A stretch of 21,701 nt of DNA, taken from contig NZ_JBASCI010000020.1 in NCBI RefSeq assembly GCF_049651565.1, forward strand, positions 1 through 21,701. Reading direction: 5' to 3'. This document shows, in pieces, positions 7,763-14,617 of this stretch. How positions within the stretch are numbered: the first letter of the stretch is position 1; every line of letters starts with the position of its first letter. The notes under the pieces were generated by a model. The model was not told the DNA's origin. It searched no databases and saw nothing but the letters and a program-made list of their open reading frames with translations. The translations under genes were made by a program, and so were the position numbers. Source of the DNA: Brooklawnia sp049651565 (GTDB lineage Bacteria > Actinomycetota > Actinomycetes > Propionibacteriales > Propionibacteriaceae).

Positions 7763-7837
7763 TGGTTGGGGTACTAGGACTCGAACCTAGACTGACGGAA
7801 CCAGAATCCGGCGGGCTGCCAATTACCCCATACCCCA
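7763..7837 (-). tRNA. tRNA-Gln (anticodon CTG), CCA encoded
   Basis: Read on the minus strand, the acceptor arm TGGGGTA pairs with TACCCCA. The anticodon loop TTCTGGT carries CTG, decoding CAG, and GGTTCGAGTCC is the T loop. The anticodon stem (CCGGA/TCCGT) has four pairs, with a C/U mismatch where position 27 meets 43. After discriminator A the genome encodes CCA (7765 to 7763), unlike the neighbouring tRNA-Glu. Without CCA the gene spans 7766-7837. The U at position 1 of the acceptor is typical of tRNA-Gln. Confidence 0.92.
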
Positions 7838-7867
7838 CTGCCGCCCCTTGCGGGGCAACGACTGATT

Positions 7868-7897
7868 AAGTTACCGGATGCCGGCCCCAGTTTCCAA
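7868..7897 (-). promoter_or_regulatory. Candidate promoter of the tRNA-Gln/tRNA-Glu unit
   Basis: On the minus strand TTGGAA (7897 to 7892) and TAACTT (7873 to 7868) are separated by 18 bp, inside the 3' end of the CPBP gene. A start near 7861 would leave a short tRNA leader containing a perfect GCCCC-TTGC-GGGGC stem (7843-7856). That stem could be a processing signal or a terminator for the CPBP gene. Confidence 0.4.
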
Positions 7898-8827
7898 ACC
7901 GGGCGTCAACGTGGCAACCCGCATCCGGCGACCGGCCAACCAGCACAGTGCACCGACCAGCGCGTACGCGGTCAGGTTCCAGGCCGTGGTCTGCCAGGTC
8001 GACATCTGAATGGAGCGGGCCTGCGCGATGGTGCCGGCGGCCGCCGCGTACCCGAAGGCGAAGACGTTGTTGACCACATGCACCGCGACCGCCGCCTCGA
8101 TACCACCGGTCAGGATGACCAGCACACCCATCAGCAACCCGAACCCGAAGCGGTCGACCAGCAGCGGGAAGTTCTGCGTGCCATGCAGCGCGGCGAACAC
8201 CGCCGCTGCGATCACCACCGACAACCACGGACTGCGCGCCACCGCACCGGCGGCCTGCAGCATGTAGCCGCGGAACAGGAACTCCTCCCCCGCGGCCTGC
8301 AGCGGTGCGGTGAGCACGATCACCACCAGCCACCAGGCGAGGTCACCGGTGGGCGCCCAGGCCGGCGGGTCGTTCAGGTTGGACAGCAGGAAGACCCCGT
8401 TCAGCCCCACCACGGCGATCAGGCTGCACACGATGGCGTAGCGCCAGCGGAAGCCCGGCTGCACCGAGCACAACCACCGCGGGTGGGTGTGGTGCACGTA
8501 GCGGACCACCAACAGCGTCACGACGATCATCGTCCCGATGGCCAGGTGGCTGGCGACCATCCCTTCCAGGTACTCGAACCTGAGGGCCTCGGTCCGGTAA
8601 CCGGCGAACGTGTCTGGGCGTCCCCGCAGCAACCAGGTCAGGCCCAGCACCACGAAGGCGACCACCGGCAGCAACAGCGCGTAGCCGGCCAGCGTGACCA
8701 GGATCCCGCCGATTGCCTGCAGGAAACTGGTCGACACCGGCTCGACGCGCAGCACCGACGAGTAGGGCACCCGAGGCGCCGGGTCCTCCAGGTCGGCCTC
8801 GGCGGCCCGCAGCGAGAACCTGCTCAC
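7871..8827 (-). CDS. CPBP-family intramembrane glutamic endopeptidase
   Basis: The 318-aa product is a multi-pass membrane protein with the CPBP (Abi/Rce1-like) signature: EEFLFRG (E181, E182, R186), FAALHG (H215) and HVVNN (H250), the expected catalytic Glu and His residues. About seven or eight hydrophobic helices are visible: roughly 40-68, 92-110, 130-149, 163-176, 200-214, 228-245, 248-268 and 288-308. The N-terminal 30 residues are polar and cytoplasmic. The start is GTG; it overlaps the TGA stop of the FAH-family gene as GTGA, so translation is coupled. The substrate is unknown. Bacterial members act in protein processing, bacteriocin immunity or stress responses, and nothing here chooses between them. 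Confidence 0.88.
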   Translation of the reverse strand: MSRFSLRAAEADLEDPAPRVPYSSVLRVEPVSTSFLQAIGGILVTLAGYALLLPVVAFVVLGLTWLLRGRPDTFAGYRTEALRFEYLEGMVASHLAIGTMIVVTLLVVRYVHHTHPRWLCSVQPGFRWRYAIVCSLIAVVGLNGVFLLSNLNDPPAWAPTGDLAWWLVVIVLTAPLQAAGEEFLFRGYMLQAAGAVARSPWLSVVIAAAVFAALHGTQNFPLLVDRFGFGLLMGVLVILTGGIEAAVAVHVVNNVFAFGYAAAAGTIAQARSIQMSTWQTTAWNLTAYALVGALCWLAGRRMRVATLTPGLETGAGIR

Positions 8828-9654
8828 TGCTCACCGTAGGTGTCGGCGTCCACCTCGTCGTCGATGACCGGGTTGGTCAGGGTGCCGATGCCGTCGATCT
8901 CCACGCTGACCTGCTGGCCGGCGACGAGCGGCCCGACACCGGCGGGAGTGCCGGTCAGGATCACGTCACCGGGCAGCAGCGTGGTGAAAGCCGAGATGTA
9001 CTCGATCAGCTGCGGGATCGGGTAGACCATCTGGCTGGTGTTGGCGTCCTGCTTCACCTCGCCGTCGACACTGGAGACCAGCGACAGATCACCGGCCTCC
9101 GCCAGATCGAAGTGGGTGACGATCCACGGCCCAAGCGGGCAGAAGGTGTCGAAGCCCTTGGCGCGCGACCACTGGCCGTCCCGGCGCTGCAGGTCGCGTG
9201 CGGTCACGTCGTTGCCGATGGTGTAGCCGAAGATCACCTGGCTGGCCAGTGCGGCGGGCACCTTGCGGCAGATACGTCCGATCACCACCGCGAGCTCGCC
9301 CTCGAAGTGCACGTTCTGGCTGAGCACCGGACGCACGATGGGCTCACCGGGCCCGATCACCGAGGTGTTCGGCTTCAGGAAGATCAGCGGCTCGGGCGGC
9401 ACCTGGCCGTCGAACTCGGCGGCGTGGTCGGCATAGTTCTTGCCCACCGCGAGCACCTTGCTGCGCGGGATCACCGGGGCCAGCAGCCGGACGTCGGCCA
9501 ACGCCAGCCGCTCGCCGGTGTAGTTGACCGGGCCAGCCAGCGGGTCGGCGTCGATCACCGCGATCGTGTCGGGGAACTGGCCCTGGTCGGCGCCGAGTTC
9601 GACGATTCCGAAACGGGGGTCCTGACCGGCGGAGGCGAAACGTGCGATGCGCAT
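8824..9654 (-). CDS. Fumarylacetoacetate hydrolase (FAH) family protein
   Basis: The 276-aa product has the C-terminal FAH catalytic fold. GKNYADHAAEF is at 71-81 and FLKPNTSVIGPGEPI near 92-106. The metal ligands are E118 and E120 in HFEGELAVVIGR and D149 in GYTIGNDVTARD, with K166 in RAKGFDTFCPLGPW. ILTGTPAGVGPL lies near 222-233. Family members include acylpyruvate hydrolases, oxaloacetate tautomerases and aromatic-degradation isomerases; the reaction here is not determined. Homology begins at MRIARFASAG, so the in-frame extension to 9717 is rejected. A TAGACT box ends 7 nt before this ATG with no clear Shine-Dalgarno, suggesting a leaderless start. The CPBP gene follows with a 4-nt overlap. 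Confidence 0.88.
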   Translation of the reverse strand: MRIARFASAGQDPRFGIVELGADQGQFPDTIAVIDADPLAGPVNYTGERLALADVRLLAPVIPRSKVLAVGKNYADHAAEFDGQVPPEPLIFLKPNTSVIGPGEPIVRPVLSQNVHFEGELAVVIGRICRKVPAALASQVIFGYTIGNDVTARDLQRRDGQWSRAKGFDTFCPLGPWIVTHFDLAEAGDLSLVSSVDGEVKQDANTSQMVYPIPQLIEYISAFTTLLPGDVILTGTPAGVGPLVAGQQVSVEIDGIGTLTNPVIDDEVDADTYGEQ

Positions 9655-9661
9655 GCAGGGC

Positions 9662-9667
9662 AGTCTA
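9662..9667 (-). promoter_or_regulatory. Candidate -10 box of the FAH/CPBP unit, leaderless start
   Basis: TAGACT on the minus strand ends 7 nt before the ATG at 9654. There is no ribosome-site-like sequence between them and no good -35. The geometry places the transcript start at the A of ATG. Confidence 0.45.
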
Positions 9668-9693
9668 ACGGTCGCCCACCGGCGCCCCACCCA

Positions 9694-9715
9694 GCCGGTG
9701 GCGGCGGGCACCGGC
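9694..9715 (-). terminator. Hairpin downstream of cimA
   Basis: GCCGGTG (9694-9700) pairs with CACCGGC (9709-9715) around an 8-nt GC-rich loop in the 83-bp gap after the cimA stop. No T-run follows on the minus strand, so termination is plausible but unproven. Confidence 0.35.
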
Positions 9716-9737
9716 ACCGGACGCCGTGGCCGGGGTG

Positions 9738-11336
9738 TCAGTTCCGGGCGGCCCCGCAGTACCCCTTGACCAGCCCGTAGACGTAGGCGTCACTGAGCGC
9801 CTCCCAGGACGCCTCGATGACGTTGGTGCCGACCCCGACCGTCGTCCAGCCCTGTTCGCCGTCGCTGGTGTCGATCAGCACCCGCACGGTGGCGTCGGTG
9901 CCGCGTCCCTCGTCGAGGATGCGCACCCGGTAGTCGGTCAGCTCGTAGTCCTTCACCTGCGGGAAGACCGGCGCGAGCGCCTTGACCAGGGCGTCGCCGA
10001 GCGCGTTGACCGGGCCGTTGCCCTCGCCAATGACGCCGTACTTCTCGCCATCGGCCAACAGCTTGACGGTGGCCTCCGAGTTGTCGGCGTGTCCGTTCGG
10101 TTCCTGGGTGAAGACCCGCCAGCTGATCAGCTCGAACGGCAACTCCAACTGGTTGGTCATCGTGCGCACCAGCAGTTCGAAGGACGCGTCGGCCGCCTCG
10201 TAGGAGTAGCCTTGCGCCTCGCGTTCCTTGATGGCGTCGGTGATCCGGCCGGCCACCTCGCGGTCACCCAGGTCGAGGCCCAGTTGGTCACCCTTGATCT
10301 GCACGCTGGCCCGCCCGGCCATGTTGCTGATCAGCATCCGCATGTCGTTGCCGACGTACTCGGGGCGGGTGTGCTGGTAGAGGTCCTCGTTCACCCGGAT
10401 GGCGCTGGCGTGCAGGCCAGCCTTGTGGGCGAACGCCGAGTTGCCGACGTAGGGCTGACGGGCGATGTGCGGCTGGTTGGCGATGTCGGCGACGGCGAAG
10501 CTGATCCGGGTGAGCTGCGACAACTGCTGTGGGCTCATCAACGGCCAGCCGAACTTCAGTTGCAGGTCGGCGATCAGCGTCGTCAGGTCCATATTGCCGG
10601 TGCGCTCGCCGTAGCCGTTGATGGTGCCCTGGACGTGCATGGCGCCGGCCTCCACAGCGGCCAGCGTGTTGGCGACCGCGCAGCCGGAGTCGTTGTGGCA
10701 GTGCACCCCGATGTCGACCCCGATCTGGGCGGCGGCCGATACCACGTCACCCATCCAGCTGGGCAGCATGCCGCCGTTGGTATCGCACAGCACCACGACC
10801 TCCGCGCCGGCCTCGGCGGCGGTCCGGACCACCTCCAGCGCGTAACCGGGGTTGGCGCGGAAGCCGTCGAAGAAGTGCTCGCAGTCGACGAAGACGTGCT
10901 TGCCGAGCCCGGTCAGGTGGCCGACGGTGTCGCTGATCATCGCCAGGTTCTCGTCCAGCGTGGTGCGCAGCGCCTCATGGACGTGGGCGTCGTGCGACTT
11001 GGCGACCAGGCAGATGTAGTCGGTGCCGGCGTCCACCAGCGCCTGCACCAGCGGATCGGTGGCGGCCTGGCCGCCCACCCTGCGGGTGGCGCCGAAGGCC
11101 ACCAGCCGCGCGTTCGCCAGGTGCAGCTCGCCGCTGGCGCGAGCGAAGAACTCGGTGTCGGCGGGGTTGGCGCCCGGCCAGCCACCCTCGATGAAGGTCA
11201 CCCCGAGCTCATCGAGGTAGCCGGCGATCCGCAGCTTGTCGTCCACCGACAGGTGGATGCCCTCCTGCTGCGCACCGTCGCGCAGCGTGGTGTCGTAGAC
11301 GTGGAACTGCTCCGGCATGACCGGTGTTGTGGGCAT
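9738..11336 (-). CDS. cimA: Citramalate synthase (2-isopropylmalate synthase family)
   Basis: CimA condenses pyruvate and acetyl-CoA to (R)-citramalate, the first step of a threonine-independent route to isoleucine. The 532-aa product has an HMGL-like TIM barrel with YDTTLRDGAQQEG (R19, D20), IEGGWPGANPAD (49-60), CDTNGG (184-189), the metal motif HCHNDSGCAVANT (H212, H214) and NGYGERTGN (240-248). A linker and a C-terminal LeuA-type allosteric domain (about 400-525) follow. The EGGWPGANP segment, the early HVYDTTLRDG and the 530-aa length fit the CimA branch better than LeuA, as I recall these families. The start has GGAGG 7 nt upstream; a second ATG six codons in is less well placed. It lies downstream of ilvE on the same strand with 135 bp between. 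Confidence 0.87.
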   Translation of the reverse strand: MPTTPVMPEQFHVYDTTLRDGAQQEGIHLSVDDKLRIAGYLDELGVTFIEGGWPGANPADTEFFARASGELHLANARLVAFGATRRVGGQAATDPLVQALVDAGTDYICLVAKSHDAHVHEALRTTLDENLAMISDTVGHLTGLGKHVFVDCEHFFDGFRANPGYALEVVRTAAEAGAEVVVLCDTNGGMLPSWMGDVVSAAAQIGVDIGVHCHNDSGCAVANTLAAVEAGAMHVQGTINGYGERTGNMDLTTLIADLQLKFGWPLMSPQQLSQLTRISFAVADIANQPHIARQPYVGNSAFAHKAGLHASAIRVNEDLYQHTRPEYVGNDMRMLISNMAGRASVQIKGDQLGLDLGDREVAGRITDAIKEREAQGYSYEAADASFELLVRTMTNQLELPFELISWRVFTQEPNGHADNSEATVKLLADGEKYGVIGEGNGPVNALGDALVKALAPVFPQVKDYELTDYRVRILDEGRGTDATVRVLIDTSDGEQGWTTVGVGTNVIEASWEALSDAYVYGLVKGYCGAARN

Positions 11337-11430
11337 CCAGGGACCTCCGTGGCAAGAACGGTGCGCTGCGCCTTTGGGCAGGCCACACCATCGTCACCGA
11401 CGCAGCGCCGGTGGACAATCCGGTCTCGTC

Positions 11431-11453
11431 GGTTGGACGCCCACCGTCCAGCC
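11431..11453 (-). terminator. Hairpin downstream of ilvE
   Basis: On the minus strand GGcTGGACG pairs with CGTCCAaCC around a 5-nt loop (8 pairs, one mismatch), 18 nt after the ilvE stop. An alternative pairing with GGTTGG just upstream (11455-11460 region) competes. It lies in the 135-bp gap before cimA. No T-run follows; it could be a terminator or part of the cimA leader. Confidence 0.35.
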
Positions 11454-11471
11454 AACCAGCAGGCAGTGGCG

Positions 11472-12554
11472 TCAGCAGACCTGCTGCATCCAGCCCCGGG
11501 TGTCGGGGGTGCGCCCGTACTGGATGTCGAGCAGATGCTCGCGCAGCGGGATGGTGTGGGTCGCCTTGTCGACGTCGATCACGTACTGGCGGCCCTCGTG
11601 CTTGAGCGAGCGGATCGGGGTGATTACCGCGGCGGTACCGCAGGCGAACAGTTCCCGAACGCCGCCGTCTTCGATCCCTCGCAGCACCTCGGCCAGTTCG
11701 ATCGGACGCTCGACCGGCCGCAACCCGAGTTCCGGCGCGACGGTGAGCAGGGAGTCGCGAGTCACCCCGGGCAGGATGTTGCCGTTCAGGTCGGGGGTGA
11801 CCAACTGGTCGTCCGCGGTGATCATGAAGAAGTTCATGCCGCCGAGTTCCTCGACCCAACGACGCTCGGCGGCGTCCACGAACAGCACCTGGCTGCAGCC
11901 CTGTTCGTAGGCCAGTTCCTGGGGCAGCAGGGATGCGGCGTAGTTGCCGCCGCACTTGGCGGCCCCGGTGCCGCCGGTGGCGACCCGGCTGTACTGGGTC
12001 GAGACCCAGATGTCGACCGGCGCCACGCCACTGGTGAAGTAGGCCCCCACCGGGCTTGCGATCACGACGTAGATCACCGACTGGGCCGGCCGCACCCCCA
12101 GGAAGTTCTCCGACGCCATCATGAACGGACGCAGGTAGAGGCTCTGCTCCACTCCGCCGGGAACCCAGCGCTGGTCGAGGGCGACCAACTGCCGGACGCT
12201 GGTGATGAAGTCCTCGGCCGGCAACTGGGGCAGCGCGAGCCGGAAGGCGGAGCGTTCGAAGCGGGCGGCGTTGGCGTCCGGCCGGAACAACCAGACCGAG
12301 CCGTCGGCGTGCCGGTAGGCCTTCAATCCCTCGAAGATCGACTGGGCGTAGTGGTAGACCGCACCGGCCGGCTCCATCGCCACCGGCGCGTAGTCGACCA
12401 GCCGGTCGCCGTGCCAGCCGGTCTGCTGGTTCCAGTCGGCCACCGCCATGTGGTCGGTGAAGTAGCTGCCGAAGCCGGGATCGCGCGAGATCTCGGCGAT
12501 CACGTCGTCGCCCAGGTAGCTCGGGGCCTCGGGGTGGTCGAAAGTCAACGCCAT
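11472..12554 (-). CDS. ilvE: Branched-chain amino acid aminotransferase
   Basis: This PLP fold-type IV enzyme makes the final transamination to Ile, Val and Leu. The 360-aa product (from MALTFDHPEAP) matches class II BCATs. It has HYAQSIFEGLKAYRH (68-82), RPFMMASENFLG (142-153), the PLP lysine K200 in GGTGAAKCGGNYAAS, EELGGMNFF (235-243) and GTAAVITP near the C-terminus. An upstream in-frame extension to 12644 is rejected because homology begins at MALTFDH. A TAGGGT box ends 7 nt before this ATG and there is no convincing ribosome site, so the transcript is probably leaderless. leuB is divergent, 88 bp away. Confidence 0.95.
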   Translation of the reverse strand: MALTFDHPEAPSYLGDDVIAEISRDPGFGSYFTDHMAVADWNQQTGWHGDRLVDYAPVAMEPAGAVYHYAQSIFEGLKAYRHADGSVWLFRPDANAARFERSAFRLALPQLPAEDFITSVRQLVALDQRWVPGGVEQSLYLRPFMMASENFLGVRPAQSVIYVVIASPVGAYFTSGVAPVDIWVSTQYSRVATGGTGAAKCGGNYAASLLPQELAYEQGCSQVLFVDAAERRWVEELGGMNFFMITADDQLVTPDLNGNILPGVTRDSLLTVAPELGLRPVERPIELAEVLRGIEDGGVRELFACGTAAVITPIRSLKHEGRQYVIDVDKATHTIPLREHLLDIQYGRTPDTRGWMQQVC

Positions 12555-12561
12555 GGGGCAA

Positions 12562-12567
12562 ACCCTA
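12562..12567 (-). promoter_or_regulatory. Candidate -10 box of ilvE, leaderless start
   Basis: TAGGGT on the minus strand ends 7 nt before the ilvE ATG at 12554. The bases between are TTGCCCC, with no Shine-Dalgarno. No good -35 is seen 16-18 bp upstream. Confidence 0.4.
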
Positions 12568-12629
12568 GCGCTGCCGGCCGACTGGCCGGGCGCGGGTGAG
12601 ACCCGGCCGGGCCGCGGCGACGTGGTCGA

Positions 12630-12635
12630 TAAAGT
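12630..12635 (+). promoter_or_regulatory. Candidate -10 box of leuB, leaderless start
   Basis: TAAAGT ends 7 nt before the leuB ATG at 12643, and no ribosome site lies between. A GGTGAGA sequence (12595-12601) sits about 30 bp upstream. It equals one arm, plus one flanking base, of the inverted repeat in front of leuC/ltbR, and could be a half site for the same regulator. Confidence 0.45.
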
Positions 12636-12642
12636 CAGTGCC

Positions 12643-13710
12643 ATGACTGCTCAGCGCGCCCGTCCCGCCATCGCCGTCATCCCCGGGGACGGGATCGGCC
12701 CCGAAGTCGTCGCCGAGGCGCTGAAGGTGCTCACGGCCACCGTCGGCGAGGACGCCTTCGACTTCGAGCACTACCGACTGGGGGCCGACCACTGGCTGGC
12801 CACCGGTGAGGTGCTCAACGACGACACGCTGGCCCGGCTCGGCCGGGCGGACGCCATCGTGCTCGGTGCGGTCGGCGCTGCCCCGGGCAGCACCACCATC
12901 CCCAGCGGCCTGCTGGAGCGCGGGCTGCTGCTCAGGCTGCGGTTCGCCTTCGACCAGGACGTGAATCTGCGCCCGTCCCGGATCTACCCGGGTGTGCGCA
13001 CCCCGCTGGCCGACTGGGTGACCGCCGGCAAGCAGGTCGACTTCGTGGTCGTCCGGGAGGGCACCGAGGGCCTGTACGCGGGCAACGGCGGGACGCTGCG
13101 CCGCGGCACCCGCCACGAGGTGGCCACCGAGGTGAGCGTCAACACCGCGATGGGTGTGGAGCGGGTGGTGCGGTACGCGTTCGACCTGGCCGGCCGGCGC
13201 CGCGGCAGGCTGACCCTGCTGCACAAGCACAACGTGCTGGTCAACGCCGGCGGGCTGTGGAACCGGGTGTTCAACGCCGTCGCCGAGGAGTTCCCGACCA
13301 TCGAGACCGACTACCTGCACATCGACGCCGCCACCATCCACCTGGTCACCGACCCGGCCCGCTTCGACGTCATCGTCACCGACAACCTGTTCGGCGACAT
13401 CATCACCGACGAGGCGGCCGCGGTGACCGGCGGCATCGGCCTGGCACCCAGCGCGAACATCAACACCTCGCGGCAGTTCCCGTCCATGTTCGAACCCGTC
13501 CACGGGTCGGCACCCGACATCGCCGGCCAGCAGGTCGCCGACCCCACCGCGGCGATCTCGTCGATGGCGCTGCTGCTCGACCACCTGGGACGGCCCGCCG
13601 ACGCCGCCCGGATCGAGGCCGCGGTGACCGCCGACATGATCGAGCGGGGCACCGGCCGACGATCCACCATCGAGGTCGGGGACGCGATCGCCGCCCGCGT
13701 CCGGGGCTGA
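12643..13710 (+). CDS. leuB: 3-isopropylmalate dehydrogenase
   Basis: LeuB oxidatively decarboxylates 3-isopropylmalate to 2-oxoisocaproate with NAD, and in the citramalate route converts 3-methylmalate to 2-oxobutyrate. The 355-aa product has IPGDGIGPEV (13-22), the substrate arginine region RIYPGVRTPL, VVREGTEGLYAG (136-147), LLHKHNVL (K195), and metal aspartates D228, D252 and D256 with the family's 24- and 4-residue spacing. FEPVHGSAPDIAGQQVADP and AISSMALLLDHLG close it. Homology begins at the second in-frame ATG region (12643), so the start at 12553 is rejected. It is a single plus-strand gene between ilvE (divergent) and the metzincin gene (convergent, 41 bp). Confidence 0.96.
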   Translation: MTAQRARPAIAVIPGDGIGPEVVAEALKVLTATVGEDAFDFEHYRLGADHWLATGEVLNDDTLARLGRADAIVLGAVGAAPGSTTIPSGLLERGLLLRLRFAFDQDVNLRPSRIYPGVRTPLADWVTAGKQVDFVVVREGTEGLYAGNGGTLRRGTRHEVATEVSVNTAMGVERVVRYAFDLAGRRRGRLTLLHKHNVLVNAGGLWNRVFNAVAEEFPTIETDYLHIDAATIHLVTDPARFDVIVTDNLFGDIITDEAAAVTGGIGLAPSANINTSRQFPSMFEPVHGSAPDIAGQQVADPTAAISSMALLLDHLGRPADAARIEAAVTADMIERGTGRRSTIEVGDAIAARVRG

Positions 13711-13712
13711 CG

Positions 13713-13766
13713 CACCTGCCGGTCGCGATGCGACTGCCGGTCGTGACGTGGCTACCCGTCGCGCTC
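13713..13766. repeat. Three degenerate 18-bp tandem units
   Basis: Units at 13713-13730 and 13731-13748 share CTGCCGGTCG and 13 of 15 core bases. A weaker third unit (13749-13766) runs over the stop codon of the metzincin gene. The array fills the 41-bp space between leuB and that gene and looks like a small tandem duplication of the gene's 3' end. Confidence 0.45.
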
Positions 13767-14507
13767 GCCGGTCACGTCCGGCCAGGCGTTCGGCAGGCAG
13801 CCGCCCAGCGCGATGCTCTGCTGCTGCATCACCGGGGACGGCCGTCCCGGCGCCGGGCAGCCGACGTGACCGAAGCCGAGGTAGTGGCCGACCTCGTGGT
13901 TGATCACGTAGCTGCGGTACTCCTCGATCGAGTGCTCGGCCCAGGTCGGCGTCCCGTAGAACCAGCGGTCGACGTTCAGGTAGATGTCAGGGCCGAGCCG
14001 GCAGCTCCACAGGCCGGCGGTGTTCAGGGTGACGCACGCCTGGTCGACGGTTGCGGGGGCCGCCAGGTGGATGACCAGATCGGCGGCCTCGGCGTCCGGC
14101 AGCAGGCTGAACGCGATGCCCTGCCAGCCGGCCCAGCCGCGCTCCGACTCCAACACCTGGTGGACGAGCAACGCTGCACCGTCGACCGACTCCGGCACGC
14201 TGGTCTCCACCTGGACGGCCAGCCGGCGCTCGTCCGGCACCGAATGCCTGGTCGGCACGCTGACGGAGTTGGTCTCGAACTCACCGCTGGAGGCCACCCC
14301 GGAACGCTGCATGCCGTCCGGGAGGGTCTGGACCGGCTCCGGGATCGGCCGCGTGGTGAGTGCCGGTTCGGGGTCTGCGGACGGCTGCCCGCTCGCCGCC
14401 GCTGGAGTGGTGGCCGCCGGCGGTGGCGCTGCCGGGCCCGTCAGGCTGGTGCAGCCTGTCACCAGGACGACCGCCAGCGCGCCGATGCCCCGCCGAGTGC
14501 GTCCCAC
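13752..14507 (-). CDS. Metzincin-type zinc metalloprotease lipoprotein (DUF3152-like)
   Basis: From the GTG at 14507 the product is 251 aa. It begins with a short basic n-region (RTRR), a hydrophobic stretch and a lipobox VTGC with C19, so it should be a lipoprotein anchored outside the membrane. A Pro/Ala/Thr-rich linker (about 25-60) precedes a domain ending in NHEVGHYLGFGHVGC. This is a full HEXXHXXGXXH metzincin zinc site (H204, E205, H208, H214), followed by SPVMQQQ as a candidate Met-turn. C158/C169 and C217/C237 could form disulfides. A TTG eight codons upstream is possible, but the GTG gives a better signal peptide and lies 8 nt after a promoter. Actinobacterial DUF3152 proteins match this form; substrate and role are unknown. 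Confidence 0.8.
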   Translation of the reverse strand: MGRTRRGIGALAVVLVTGCTSLTGPAAPPPAATTPAAASGQPSADPEPALTTRPIPEPVQTLPDGMQRSGVASSGEFETNSVSVPTRHSVPDERRLAVQVETSVPESVDGAALLVHQVLESERGWAGWQGIAFSLLPDAEAADLVIHLAAPATVDQACVTLNTAGLWSCRLGPDIYLNVDRWFYGTPTWAEHSIEEYRSYVINHEVGHYLGFGHVGCPAPGRPSPVMQQQSIALGGCLPNAWPDVTGERDG

Positions 14508-14515
14508 AACCGACA

Positions 14516-14544
14516 ACGCTAACGCGCCCAATGAAACACCCCAA
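14516..14544 (-). promoter_or_regulatory. Promoter of the metzincin lipoprotein gene
   Basis: On the minus strand TTGGGG (14544 to 14539) and TAGCGT (14521 to 14516) are 17 bp apart. The GTG start at 14507 follows the -10 by 8 nt with no ribosome site. This supports a leaderless transcript and the GTG over the upstream TTG, which would lie inside the promoter. Confidence 0.5.
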
Positions 14545-14571
14545 GCCGACGCCCGCGTGGGCCGGTTCTCC

Positions 14572-14577
14572 TAAGCT
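14572..14577 (+). promoter_or_regulatory. Candidate -10 box of the YdjI/YdjG-like unit
   Basis: TAAGCT lies 40 nt before the ATG at 14618, leaving a leader of about 33 nt with an AAAGG ribosome site (14602-14606). A -35 is not obvious. The minus-strand metzincin promoter lies back to back with it. Confidence 0.35.
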
Positions 14578-14617
14578 CAGTGGTGACACTGCGGCAGATC
14601 TGAAAGGTGCACCAACC

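Noticed and set aside
11337..11471. Leader peptide or T-box attenuator before cimA
   Set aside because: No short ORF with runs of Leu, Ile or Val codons and no T-box motif was seen; only an ordinary hairpin after ilvE.
9726..12599. A 957-codon open frame on the plus strand across the cimA/ilvE region
   Set aside because: It is antisense to cimA and ilvE, lacks recognisable domains, and is His/Gln/Val/Gly-rich in the way GC-rich antisense frames are.
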